A DNA stretch of 8,322 nt from an uncultured Clostridia bacterium. GTDB lineage: Bacteria; Bacillota; Clostridia; Oscillospirales; Ruminococcaceae. The DNA lies in assembly GCA_947302065.1 (NCBI GenBank), contig CAMYUO010000053.1:1-8322 (forward strand). Direction: 5' to 3'. Shown in pieces: positions 1 through 8,322 of this stretch (its first letter is position 1; each line of letters starts with the position of its first letter). The notes below the pieces were generated by a model. It was given only the letters and a program-made list of their open reading frames with translations. It ran no database searches and was not told the DNA's origin. The position numbers and the translations under genes were made by a program.

Positions 1-266
1 TAAAAGAATTTTCGGGTCACAGTCTTGTTAAATTCAGGCTCGAGACGGGAAGAACACACCAGATCAGAGTTCATTGTGCCTATATTGGACATCCTGTTTA
101 CGCAGATGATGTTTACGGTAAAGCTGTAAAGGGCATTGATGGTCAGTGCCTTCATGCTAAGAAGATCGGCTTTATTCACCCGACTACAAATAATTATATG
201 GAGTTTGACAGCGAATTGCCCGAATACTTTGTAAGGGTGCTGAACAAACTCGAAAAGATGTGTTGA
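1..266 (+). CDS. RluA-family pseudouridine synthase, C-terminal fragment (5' end outside window)
   Basis: This is the last 87 codons of an RNA pseudouridine synthase; the first complete codon begins at base 3 and the stop is TGA at 264-266. The family converts specific uridines of rRNA or tRNA to pseudouridine in the cytoplasm. Visible residues 16-24 read GRTHQIRVH, the conserved C-terminal motif of the RluA/RluD family. It is followed by a typical GHPVYADDVYG stretch and by LHAKKIGFIHP, close to the usual family C-terminus. The catalytic aspartate motif (HRLDxxTSG-type) lies upstream of the window and cannot be checked, and the exact RNA target cannot be assigned. The stop codon overlaps the ribosome binding site of the next gene, so the two are probably co-transcribed. 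Family assignment is secure; subfamily is not. Confidence 0.93.
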   Translation, partial: KEFSGHSLVKFRLETGRTHQIRVHCAYIGHPVYADDVYGKAVKGIDGQCLHAKKIGFIHPTTNNYMEFDSELPEYFVRVLNKLEKMC

Positions 267-273
267 GGAAAGT

Positions 274-1095
274 ATGTTTGAGGATATAAACAAGGTCTTG
301 CTGATAACGGATATGGACGGCACGTTTCTTCCGTCAAGCAAGATACCGGGCAGGAAAACTCTTGATGCCGTTGACAGATTTCAAAAGGCAGGCGGTAAGT
401 TTTCAATAGCCACAGGTCGTTCGCTGCAGGCATCGCAGCAGTATTTTGATACTGTTACGGTGAATTGCCCGATAATAATGTGCAACGGCGGAATGATATA
501 TGACATCAATACCCGCAGGCAGATATATGATGTATATGTTCCACGGGAAACAAAACATATAGTCAAGCAGATACTCGCTGACAATGACTATGTCGGCTGT
601 GAAGTGCTGAAACTTGACAATGTATATGTACCTCAGCTGACACCTATCGAGGAAAAGCATCTGAAGATATGCAAGGTCAATGATCCCGTTATCTGCGGAA
701 TTGATGATATTGCTGATGATTGGTATAAGGTGCTTTTTGCAGTTGAGCCTGAAGATATGGACAGACTGATCGATTATGTTCAGGCTCAGGGTTTTGAAGG
801 AGTTGACTTTGTCAGATCCGCACCTGAGTATTATGAGATTCTTCCTCAGAACATCTCTAAAGGCTATGCTTTGGGCATGATGCGTGAGGTCTGCGATATG
901 AGCGATTATACGTTCGTTGCAGTTGGTGATTATAATAACGATATTGAAATGATCGTGGAGGCAGATGTAGGGATTTGTCCTTCCAATGCTACGCCTGATG
1001 TCAAAGCAGCAGCGGATATCATTCTCGATCAGTCCTGTGAACAGGATGCTGTTGCGGCAGTTATTGAGTATATTTTTGAAAAAACAATAAAATAA
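274..1095 (+). CDS. Cof-type HAD-superfamily hydrolase (sugar-phosphate or related phosphatase)
   Basis: A 273-residue cytoplasmic phosphatase of the haloacid dehalogenase superfamily, Cof/IIB group, which usually dephosphorylates small phosphorylated metabolites with Mg2+. All four HAD motifs are visible. Motif I is DMDGT at 13-17, with D13 the expected nucleophile and D15 the expected acid/base. Motif II is ATGRS at 46-50. Motif III is the lysine K196 in ISKGYAL. Motif IV is GDYNND at 218-223, binding Mg2+. The segment between about 80 and 190 is the C2-type cap that sets specificity. Length is typical for the group (about 265-285). The ATG at 274 has GAGG at 265-268, five bases upstream, overlapping the stop of the previous gene. 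Substrate cannot be read from the sequence. The transketolase genes downstream make a sugar phosphate possible, but that is only inference from position. Confidence 0.93.
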   Translation: MFEDINKVLLITDMDGTFLPSSKIPGRKTLDAVDRFQKAGGKFSIATGRSLQASQQYFDTVTVNCPIIMCNGGMIYDINTRRQIYDVYVPRETKHIVKQILADNDYVGCEVLKLDNVYVPQLTPIEEKHLKICKVNDPVICGIDDIADDWYKVLFAVEPEDMDRLIDYVQAQGFEGVDFVRSAPEYYEILPQNISKGYALGMMREVCDMSDYTFVAVGDYNNDIEMIVEADVGICPSNATPDVKAAADIILDQSCEQDAVAAVIEYIFEKTIK

Positions 1096-1099
1096 ATTT

Positions 1100-1104
1100 G
1101 GAGG
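1100..1104 (+). promoter_or_regulatory. Shine-Dalgarno site that fixes the transketolase N-half start
   Basis: GGAGG ends eight bases before the ATG at 1113, which is ideal spacing. An in-frame TTG at 1098 would add five residues (MEVYS), but it lies 5' of this site and has no ribosome binding site of its own. ATG 1113 is therefore the chosen start. Confidence 0.85.
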
Positions 1105-1112
1105 TTTACAGT

Positions 1113-1952
1113 ATGGACGCAACATTGAAAAAACAGCTTGAGATCACAGCCTGCAAAATACGTCTTGGTATTATTGAGGGCGTTTTCAATGCTAAGTCGG
1201 GTCACCCGGGTGGTTCTCTTTCGATTGCAGATGTTATGACTTATCTGTACTATGCAAAAATGAACGTTTACCCTGACAAGCCCGATGAACCGCAGAGAGA
1301 CAGACTTGTTCTGTCAAAGGGTCACACTGCCCCTGCACTCTATTCTACACTTGCAGAGAAAGGATTCTTCTCAAAGGATGAGCTTAAGAGCCTTCGTCAT
1401 ATCGGCGCAATGCTCCAGGGTCACCCTTGCATCACTATCCCTGGTGTAGATATGTCTTCGGGATCACTCGGACAGGGTATCTCAGTTGCCTGCGGAATGG
1501 CTCTTTCCGGCAAGATCACAAACGACACTTACAAGGTCTACACTATCCTTGGTGACGGTGAGATCGAAGAGGGTCAGGTCTGGGAGGCTGCAATGTTTGC
1601 TTCTCACTACAAGCTGGATAATCTCGTTGCTATAGTTGATAACAACGGTCTGCAGATCGACGGTAAGGTCGAGGACGTAATGAGCGTTTATCCTATAGCT
1701 GATAAATTTGAGGCGTTTGGCTGGCACGCTATCAGCGCAGATGCACATGATTTCGATTCTCTTGAAAAGGCTTTTGATGAGGCAGAGAGCATCGCAAATC
1801 AGCCTGTTGTTATCATTCTCAAGAGTGTTAAGGGCAAGGGCGTTTCGTTTATGGAAAACAACGTTTCATGGCACGGTTCTGCACCTAACAAGGAGCAGTA
1901 CGATCAGGCAGTCGCTGAGCTGACTGCACAGCTTAAGGAACTGGAGGGTTAA
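1113..1952 (+). CDS. Transketolase, N-terminal (thiamine diphosphate pyrophosphate-binding) subunit
   Basis: A 279-residue protein matching the N-terminal half of transketolase. With the product of the next gene it should form the enzyme that moves two-carbon ketol units between sugar phosphates in the non-oxidative pentose phosphate pathway. Conserved features are SGHPGGSLS around H31, SKGH with H71, and GHP with H104. The thiamine diphosphate/Mg2+ motif starts GDGE at 147-150 and ends in NN at 177-178. GKGVSFMENN-SWHG follows at 241-255. The protein stops where the pyrimidine-binding domain would start in a one-piece transketolase of about 660 residues, and that domain is encoded by the following gene. 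This is a natural split, not a frameshift: the C-half has its own ATG and ribosome binding site. Such split transketolases are common in clostridia and archaea. Codon use is strongly biased (AAG, ATC, GGT), suggesting high expression. Confidence 0.95.
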   Translation: MDATLKKQLEITACKIRLGIIEGVFNAKSGHPGGSLSIADVMTYLYYAKMNVYPDKPDEPQRDRLVLSKGHTAPALYSTLAEKGFFSKDELKSLRHIGAMLQGHPCITIPGVDMSSGSLGQGISVACGMALSGKITNDTYKVYTILGDGEIEEGQVWEAAMFASHYKLDNLVAIVDNNGLQIDGKVEDVMSVYPIADKFEAFGWHAISADAHDFDSLEKAFDEAESIANQPVVIILKSVKGKGVSFMENNVSWHGSAPNKEQYDQAVAELTAQLKELEG

Positions 1953-1955
1953 GCA

Positions 1956-2903
1956 ATGGCAGAGTTGAAGAAAGTCGCTACCAGAGAGAGCTACGGTAAT
2001 GCTCTTGCTGAGCTTGGAGATAAGTACGAAAATCTTTATGTTTTTGATGCAGACCTTGCTGCCGCTACAAAGACAGGTATATTCAAGAAGAAGTTCCCTG
2101 ACAGATTCTTTGACTGCGGTATCGCAGAATCGAATATGATGGGCGTTGCTGCCGGTATGGCTGCAACAGGCAAGATTCCGTTTGTTTCGACATTTGCAAT
2201 GTTTGCTGCAGGCAGAGCTTTTGAGCAGGTAAGAAACTCTATCGGTTATCCTCATCTCAACGTTAAGATCGGTGCTACCCATGCTGGTATCTCTGTCGGT
2301 GAGGACGGTGCAACACATCAGTGCAACGAGGATATCGCTCTTATGAGAACTATCCCCGGAATGACAGTTATCATAACTGCAGACGATGTTGAGGCAAAGG
2401 CTGCTGTTGAGGCTGCTATCAACTATGAGGGCCCTGTATATATGAGGTTCGGCAGACTTGCTGTTCCTGTTTTCAATGATCCTGAAACATACAAGTTCGA
2501 GATCGGCAAGGGCATCAAGCTCCGTGACGGCAAGGATATCACTATCGTAGCAACAGGTCTTATGGTTTATGAGGCAATTGAAGCTGCAAAGACGCTTGCT
2601 GAGCAGGGTATTGAGGCAACTGTTATCAATATCCACACTATCAAGCCGATAGATAAGGATATCATCATTGAGGCTGCAAAGAACACCGGTCTTGTTCTTA
2701 CTGTAGAAGAGCACAGCGTTATCGGCGGTCTCGGCGAGGCTGTTTGTGATGTTCTCAGCGAGAACTATCCTACAAAGGTCGTTAAGATCGGTGTAAACGA
2801 TGAGTTCGGTCACTCCGGTCCTGCTGTTGATCTTCTCAAGCAGTATGGTCTTTGTGCTGAAAACATCGTTGCAAAGGCAACAGAAGCTGTAAAGGCAAAA
2901 TAA
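1956..2903 (+). CDS. Transketolase, C-terminal (pyrimidine-binding plus C-terminal domain) subunit
   Basis: A 315-residue partner of the preceding gene product. Residues about 5-170 form the transketolase pyrimidine-binding domain. They include GIAESNMMG at 55-63, whose E58 is the expected glutamate that activates thiamine diphosphate, and ATHAGISVGEDGATHQ at 107-122, which lines the active site. Residues about 185-310 form the transketolase C-terminal domain, with VEEHSVIGGLGEAV at 250-263. The related dehydrogenase E1-beta and DXP-synthase families share this architecture, but the pairing with a transketolase-type N-half and the SVGEDGATHQ motif favour transketolase. The gene starts three bases after the previous stop, and its site GGAGG (1943-1947) lies inside the upstream gene, so the halves are probably translationally coupled in near-equal amounts. 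Codon bias is strong, as in its partner. A terminator follows directly. Confidence 0.95.
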   Translation: MAELKKVATRESYGNALAELGDKYENLYVFDADLAAATKTGIFKKKFPDRFFDCGIAESNMMGVAAGMAATGKIPFVSTFAMFAAGRAFEQVRNSIGYPHLNVKIGATHAGISVGEDGATHQCNEDIALMRTIPGMTVIITADDVEAKAAVEAAINYEGPVYMRFGRLAVPVFNDPETYKFEIGKGIKLRDGKDITIVATGLMVYEAIEAAKTLAEQGIEATVINIHTIKPIDKDIIIEAAKNTGLVLTVEEHSVIGGLGEAVCDVLSENYPTKVVKIGVNDEFGHSGPAVDLLKQYGLCAENIVAKATEAVKAK

Positions 2904-2914
2904 TATTGTTTTTC

Positions 2915-2946
2915 AAAAGGCTGCGGCGTTTTGCTGCAGCCTTTTT
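2915..2946 (+). terminator. Intrinsic (rho-independent) terminator of the transketolase operon
   Basis: A 13-pair hairpin has arms at 2915-2927 and 2933-2945 with a five-base loop. Its GC-rich core is GGCTGC/GCAGCC, with a single G-U wobble (2925 with 2935). The 3' arm runs into a T tract at 2942-2946. The 5' arm begins with four A, so the reverse strand also has a short T tract, although no gene in the window needs termination from that side. It begins 11 bases after the transketolase stop. Confidence 0.92.
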
Positions 2947-2979
2947 CACGTTATTCACTTGATTTGAGTATTATGGCTC

Positions 2980-2988
2980 AGGAGGTGA
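2980..2988 (+). promoter_or_regulatory. Near-perfect Shine-Dalgarno site of yunB
   Basis: AGGAGGTGA is fully complementary to the 16S rRNA 3' end core. The AGGAGG part ends seven bases before the ATG at 2993. It is the strongest ribosome binding site in the window and fixes the yunB start. Confidence 0.9.
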
Positions 2989-2992
2989 TAGC

Positions 2993-3616
2993 ATGAGCGC
3001 TTATAAAAGGTCGGCAAAGAGCAAGATCTCATATATCGTTCTTGTGGTTTTTGCGGTAATTGTTTTCCTGATCGGTGTGTTCTGCTATCAGCTATCCATG
3101 AACATAGATGATATGAGCAAATATGAAAGCAAGCTTCTTGCTGCCGAGATAATCAATTCTGCGGTAGGAGAGGCTCTTGAAAACTGTCATTCGCAGGAGA
3201 TATTAACAGATGTCAGAGACAGCAGTGGCAAGATCGTTTCGTTCTCGATCGATCCAATGCTGAGCAATGAGATCAACAAGACTATTTCCGAGGCAATAAC
3301 GCAAAAGATAAGACAAAGCGAGGATAAGGGCTTCAATGTCCCAATCGGTACGCTTTCGGGCATAACATTTCTTGCAGGCAGAGGATTTGATCTTGAACTG
3401 AAACTACATCAGTTAGGCAGCGTTTCGACCAGGATAATATCGGAATTTGACGATTGCGGCATAAATCAGTCACGATATCGTGTTTACATTAACATCTCCG
3501 TAGAATTGAGTGCCGTACTTCCGATCAAAACGACTGAGATCACAGTCGAAAGCCAGTATCTTTTAGCTGAAAAAGTCATTGTGGGCGATGTTCCCGATGC
3601 TTATTTTTCAGCGTAA
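2993..3616 (+). CDS. yunB: Sporulation protein YunB
   Basis: A 207-residue protein with one N-terminal membrane segment at about residues 13-34, preceded by lysines and arginine. It looks like an anchored protein whose main domain lies outside the cytoplasm, or in the forespore-mother cell space during sporulation. Family signatures are VPIGTLSG at 116-123 followed by AGRG at 128-131, EFDDCGINQSRYRVY at 151-165, and the C-terminal LLAEKVIVGDVPDAY at 190-204. These match my knowledge of YunB, a protein of unknown biochemical function that belongs to the mother-cell sigma-E regulon of Bacillus subtilis and is needed for efficient sporulation. The protein seems somewhat shorter than the Bacillus one, mostly before the VPIG motif. 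The gene stands between a terminator and the ligA promoter and is not obviously tied to either operon. It implies an endospore-forming lineage. Confidence 0.9.
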   Translation: MSAYKRSAKSKISYIVLVVFAVIVFLIGVFCYQLSMNIDDMSKYESKLLAAEIINSAVGEALENCHSQEILTDVRDSSGKIVSFSIDPMLSNEINKTISEAITQKIRQSEDKGFNVPIGTLSGITFLAGRGFDLELKLHQLGSVSTRIISEFDDCGINQSRYRVYINISVELSAVLPIKTTEITVESQYLLAEKVIVGDVPDAYFSA

Positions 3617-3621
3617 AATGC

Positions 3622-5675
<2,054 letters not shown>

Positions 5676-5679
5676 CTGT

Positions 5680-5685
5680 GGAGAG
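5680..5685 (+). promoter_or_regulatory. Shine-Dalgarno site that fixes the gatC start
   Basis: GGAGAG sits four bases before the ATG at 5690 (six from its GGAG part). An in-frame GTG at 5678 would add four residues (MERC), but it overlaps this site, so ATG 5690 is preferred. Confidence 0.75.
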
Positions 5686-5689
5686 ATGT

Positions 5690-5959
5690 ATGACGATCGA
5701 TGTTGATAAGGTTTCGCAGCTGTCTAAGCTGAAGATAGATGCTGATAAAATGCCAATGTTTGAAAAGCAGATGAACGACATCGCACAAATGGCTGATGTT
5801 CTTGCACAAGTCAGTGCTCAGCAGCTGAGCGATGATACCCGCCGAGCTTTGCTTCGTGACGATACGTTCATCGGTGCTGCTTTCGGAAACGACAAAGCGA
5901 TGCAGAATGCTCCGGTTGCAAAAGACAGTTATTTCTGCGTTCCCAGAACGGTGGAGTAG
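5690..5959 (+). CDS. gatC: Asp/Glu-tRNA amidotransferase subunit GatC
   Basis: An 89-residue small subunit that wraps around GatA and GatB and stabilises the GatCAB complex. The complex converts mischarged Glu-tRNA(Gln), and often Asp-tRNA(Asn), to the correct amidated forms in the cytoplasm. The N-terminal half, VDKVSQLSKLKIDADKM then FEKQMNDIAQMADVL, is the typical GatC helical pair. The C-terminal half has the family hallmarks LRDDTF, then QNAPVAKDSYFCVPRTVE at the very end. Length is slightly under the usual 93-100 but nothing appears missing. The sequence is too short and divergent to assign alone, but its position directly before gatA makes it secure. Confidence 0.95.
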   Translation: MTIDVDKVSQLSKLKIDADKMPMFEKQMNDIAQMADVLAQVSAQQLSDDTRRALLRDDTFIGAAFGNDKAMQNAPVAKDSYFCVPRTVE

Positions 5960-5962
5960 CCT

Positions 5963-7420
5963 ATGCAGCTTTATGAATACAACGCTTTTGAGCTCAGCGA
6001 ACTGCTTGAAGACAAGAGCATAAGTTCTGTTGAGCTTACTAATTCTGTAATTGACAGGATAAATGCAGTTGATAAACAGCTGAATGCGTTTATCACTGTA
6101 TGTTCTGAACGTGCGATCGGGCAGGCAAAGTCTGTCGATGAAAAACGCATAAACGGAGAAAAATTGCCCAGACTTGCAGGCATACCGATCGGCCTGAAGG
6201 ATAATATTTCGCTAAGCGGCGTGAAAATGACATGTGCATCAAGAATGCTTGAAAATTATATTGCGCCTTATAATGCAACAGTTGCTGATAAGCTCGAAAC
6301 AATTGGTGCAGTCCTCATTGGTAAACTCAACATGGACGAGTTTGCAATGGGATCTTCTAATGAAAACTCATTCTTTGGAGCGGTTAAGAATCCGTATGAT
6401 ACAAACCGTGTTGCAGGAGGTTCTTCAGGTGGCTGTGCAGTTGCTGTAAGCGCAGGTGAAATACCTTGCGCACTCGGCTCTGATACCGGTGGCTCTATCA
6501 GGCAACCCGCTGCGTTTTGCGGTGTTGTCGGACTAAAGCCGACATACAGTGCTGTTTCAAGATACGGTCTTACTGCTTTTGCATCGTCTTTTGATCAGAT
6601 AGGTCCTGTTTGCAGATGCGTTAAGGATACAGCACTGATGTTTGATGCAATCTCCGGTCACGATAGGCGCGACTCAACCTCGGCACAGAGAGAATACTTA
6701 TCGTGCTATGACAGCATTACCGATAATATCAAAGGCTTGAGGATCGGTGTTCCGAGAACGCTTTTTGAAGACATATGCAGCGAAGATGTGCTTGATAGCT
6801 TTAACAGTGCATTGGCTGTTTTGGAGCAGTTCGGCGCACAAGTCGTGGATATAGAGCTTGAGAATACAAAGTTTGCGCTGCCTGCGTATTATGTCATTTC
6901 CTCAGCTGAAGCCTCGTCTAATCTCGCTCGCTTTGACGGCGTTCGCTATGGTTTCCGTGCCAGCGGATGCAAGGATCTGAATGATATGTATATCTCTACA
7001 CGGTCAGAGGGTTTTGGCGATGAGGTCAAGCGCAGGATAATGCTCGGCACATTTGTGCTAAGCGCAGGCTATTATGATAGTTATTATAAAAATGCTTTAT
7101 CGGCGGCAAAGTTGATAACCTGCTCTATTAAAGATCAATTTGAAAAAGTGGATATCATCGCTATGCCGACATCGCCCGAAACTGCATTTAAACTCGGCGC
7201 TAAGACCAATGATCCGATAGAAATGTATAAGAGTGATGTGTTCACGGTTTTTGCTAATCTGACAGGGCTGCCTGCGATCAGTGTTCCATGTGGTCTTGCA
7301 CAGAACAGTTTGCCGGTGGGCATTCAGTTTATGGCGGACAGTTTTTGCGAGCAGCGGCTGTTTGATGCAGCTTATGCATATGAGTGTGCAAGAGGTGCGA
7401 TTGCAAAACCAAGTATCTGA
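5963..7420 (+). CDS. gatA: Asp/Glu-tRNA amidotransferase subunit GatA (glutaminase/amidase)
   Basis: A complete 485-residue amidase-signature enzyme, the usual GatA length. It hydrolyses glutamine and sends ammonia through a tunnel to GatB. The Ser-cisSer-Lys triad is visible: K79 in IPIGLKDNI, S154 in AGGSSGG, and S178 in GSDTGGSIRQPAAFCG. The positions equal those I recall for Staphylococcus aureus GatA. GLKPTYSAVSRYGLTAFASSFDQIGP at 190-215 and the C-terminal LTGLPAISVPCG at 433-444 are also typical of GatA rather than other amidases. The ATG follows the gatC stop by three bases. Its site GGTGGAG (5950-5956) lies in the end of gatC, so the two are likely translationally coupled. Confidence 0.98.
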   Translation: MQLYEYNAFELSELLEDKSISSVELTNSVIDRINAVDKQLNAFITVCSERAIGQAKSVDEKRINGEKLPRLAGIPIGLKDNISLSGVKMTCASRMLENYIAPYNATVADKLETIGAVLIGKLNMDEFAMGSSNENSFFGAVKNPYDTNRVAGGSSGGCAVAVSAGEIPCALGSDTGGSIRQPAAFCGVVGLKPTYSAVSRYGLTAFASSFDQIGPVCRCVKDTALMFDAISGHDRRDSTSAQREYLSCYDSITDNIKGLRIGVPRTLFEDICSEDVLDSFNSALAVLEQFGAQVVDIELENTKFALPAYYVISSAEASSNLARFDGVRYGFRASGCKDLNDMYISTRSEGFGDEVKRRIMLGTFVLSAGYYDSYYKNALSAAKLITCSIKDQFEKVDIIAMPTSPETAFKLGAKTNDPIEMYKSDVFTVFANLTGLPAISVPCGLAQNSLPVGIQFMADSFCEQRLFDAAYAYECARGAIAKPSI

Positions 7421-7434
7421 TAGGGGGAGTGCGT

Positions 7435-8322
7435 ATGGCTGATTATAAGGCTGTCATAGGGCTTGAAACACATGCAGAGCTTAATACTAAAACAAAGATA
7501 TTCTGTGGCTGTGCTAATCAGTTCGGCAGTGAGCCTAACAGCAATGTTTGCCCTGTCTGTCTAGGCTTGCCGGGTGCTCTGCCTGTTCTGAACAAAAGCG
7601 TTGTTGAATATGCAGTCAGAATGGGACTTGCACTCAATTGCAGGATAAACAATGTTTCAAAGCTTGATAGAAAGAACTATTTTTATCCTGATCTGCCGAA
7701 AGCTTATCAGATCTCGCAGTCATATGTTCCGCTTTGTGAGGACGGGTATGTTGATTTCTGGTATGACGGCAGAGTTCGCAGAGTCCGCATTGAACGAATA
7801 CATATTGAAGAAGATGCAGGAAAGCTTGTTCATTCGGATTCGGATGACTGCATATCTTATGTTGATCTCAACCGATGCGGTGTTCCGCTGATAGAGATAG
7901 TCTCAAGGCCAGATATAACATCATCTGGCGAAGCTTATGCCTATCTTAAAACACTCAAATCTATTCTTCGATATCTTGATATCTGTGACTGCAAGATGCA
8001 GGAAGGATCTATACGATGTGATGTGAATGTCTCGCTGAGTCGTGAGGGCGAGCGTTTGGGCACAAGATGTGAAATGAAAAATGTAAACAGCTTTTCGGCT
8101 GTTACAAGGGCGATAGATTTTGAGATTGCTCGTCAGAAAGACACACTCGCAAGCGGCGGCAGGATAGTTCAGCAGACGCTGCGCTGGGATGATGTAAAAT
8201 GCATGAGTTTTCTTATGCGTACAAAAGAAAATGCCGATGATTACAGGTATTTCCCAGAGCCTGATATACCGCCTTTTGAGATCTCTGAGGAAAGGGTGTC
8301 GCAGCTGCGTTCTCAGCAGCCT
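7435..8322 (+). CDS. gatB: Asp/Glu-tRNA amidotransferase subunit GatB, N-terminal part (3' end outside window)
   Basis: The first 296 codons of the tRNA-binding kinase/transamidase subunit, which activates the side-chain carboxylate of the tRNA-bound Glu or Asp with ATP and transfers ammonia from GatA. The open frame runs to the last base; a full GatB is about 475-480 residues, so the helical and YqeY-like C-terminal domains are beyond the window. Visible motifs are IGLETHAEL at 8-16 (E11, H13), a zinc site C24, C26, C39 and C42, CLGLPGALPVLN at 42-53, RKNYFYPDLPKAYQISQ at 79-95, and IHIEEDAGK at 122-130 with E125. They continue with NRCGVPLIEIVSRPD at 146-160, MQEGSIRCDVNVS at 188-200, EMKNVNSF at 213-220 and DYRYFPEPD at 269-277. 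ATG 7435 has the purine-rich site GGGGGAG (7423-7429) five bases upstream. Confidence 0.97.
   Translation, partial: MADYKAVIGLETHAELNTKTKIFCGCANQFGSEPNSNVCPVCLGLPGALPVLNKSVVEYAVRMGLALNCRINNVSKLDRKNYFYPDLPKAYQISQSYVPLCEDGYVDFWYDGRVRRVRIERIHIEEDAGKLVHSDSDDCISYVDLNRCGVPLIEIVSRPDITSSGEAYAYLKTLKSILRYLDICDCKMQEGSIRCDVNVSLSREGERLGTRCEMKNVNSFSAVTRAIDFEIARQKDTLASGGRIVQQTLRWDDVKCMSFLMRTKENADDYRYFPEPDIPPFEISEERVSQLRSQQP

Noticed and set aside
1064..1093. Possible sigma-A promoter TTGAGT - 18 bases - TAAAAT before the transketolase genes
   Set aside because: Transcription would begin at about base 1100, inside the GGAGG of the transketolase N-half, leaving no usable leader. The boxes lie in A/T-rich coding sequence and are weak.
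403..1125. A 240-codon open frame on the minus strand opposite the HAD phosphatase
   Set aside because: It overlaps a gene with all four HAD motifs. The translation is Ile/Cys-rich without a recognisable domain, and there is no good ribosome binding site or promoter to support it.
1950..1956. A frameshift splitting one transketolase gene in two
   Set aside because: The C-half has its own ATG and well-spaced ribosome binding site, and the break is at the known domain boundary. Split transketolases are normal in clostridia.
1866..2813. A 315-codon open frame on the minus strand opposite the transketolase C-half
   Set aside because: It mirrors a well-supported gene with clear motifs. Its translation is rich in Cys, Ser and Leu with no recognisable domain, and the openness follows from the strong codon bias of the + strand gene.
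2945..2974. Possible sigma-A promoter TTCACG - 18 bases - TATTAT before yunB
   Set aside because: The start would fall at about 2981, within the Shine-Dalgarno site, and the -35 lies in the terminator T tract and is poor.

Overview
The window is an ordinary chromosomal segment of a low-to-mid-GC, endospore-forming member of the Bacillota. It most resembles a Ruminococcus/Oscillospirales-type clostridium. The basis is protein style: a YunB sporulation protein, a transketolase split into two genes, an NAD+-dependent DNA ligase of clostridial type, and a GatCAB amidotransferase. Strong GGAGG-type ribosome binding sites also fit. The genus is an inference. All eight genes are on the + strand, coding density is very high, and no gene-free stretch reaches 300 bases. 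The longest gaps are 89 bases (tkt to yunB) and 76 bases (yunB to ligA).

Region 1 (1-2946) is the end of one operon. It holds the 3' end of an RluA-family pseudouridine synthase, a Cof-type HAD phosphatase, and the N- and C-terminal halves of a split transketolase. The genes are 3 to 17 bases apart. A strong intrinsic terminator closes the unit at 2915-2946.

Region 2 (2947-3616) is a single gene for the membrane-anchored sporulation protein YunB. It has an almost perfect Shine-Dalgarno sequence, but no convincing promoter fits in the short gap before it.

Region 3 (3617-8322) is a second operon, led by a sigma-A-type promoter with a perfect extended -10 box. It runs ligA, gatC, gatA, gatB with gaps of 14, 3 and 14 bases, and gatB runs off the right edge. 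It joins DNA nick sealing with tRNA-dependent amidation (Glu-tRNA(Gln) to Gln-tRNA(Gln), and possibly Asp-tRNA(Asn) to Asn-tRNA(Asn)).

I looked for mobile elements, CRISPR arrays, tRNA or rRNA genes, riboswitches, defence genes and long repeats, and saw none. The window does not appear to hold an undescribed system. The observations worth recording concern start sites, transcription units and gene neighbourhood.
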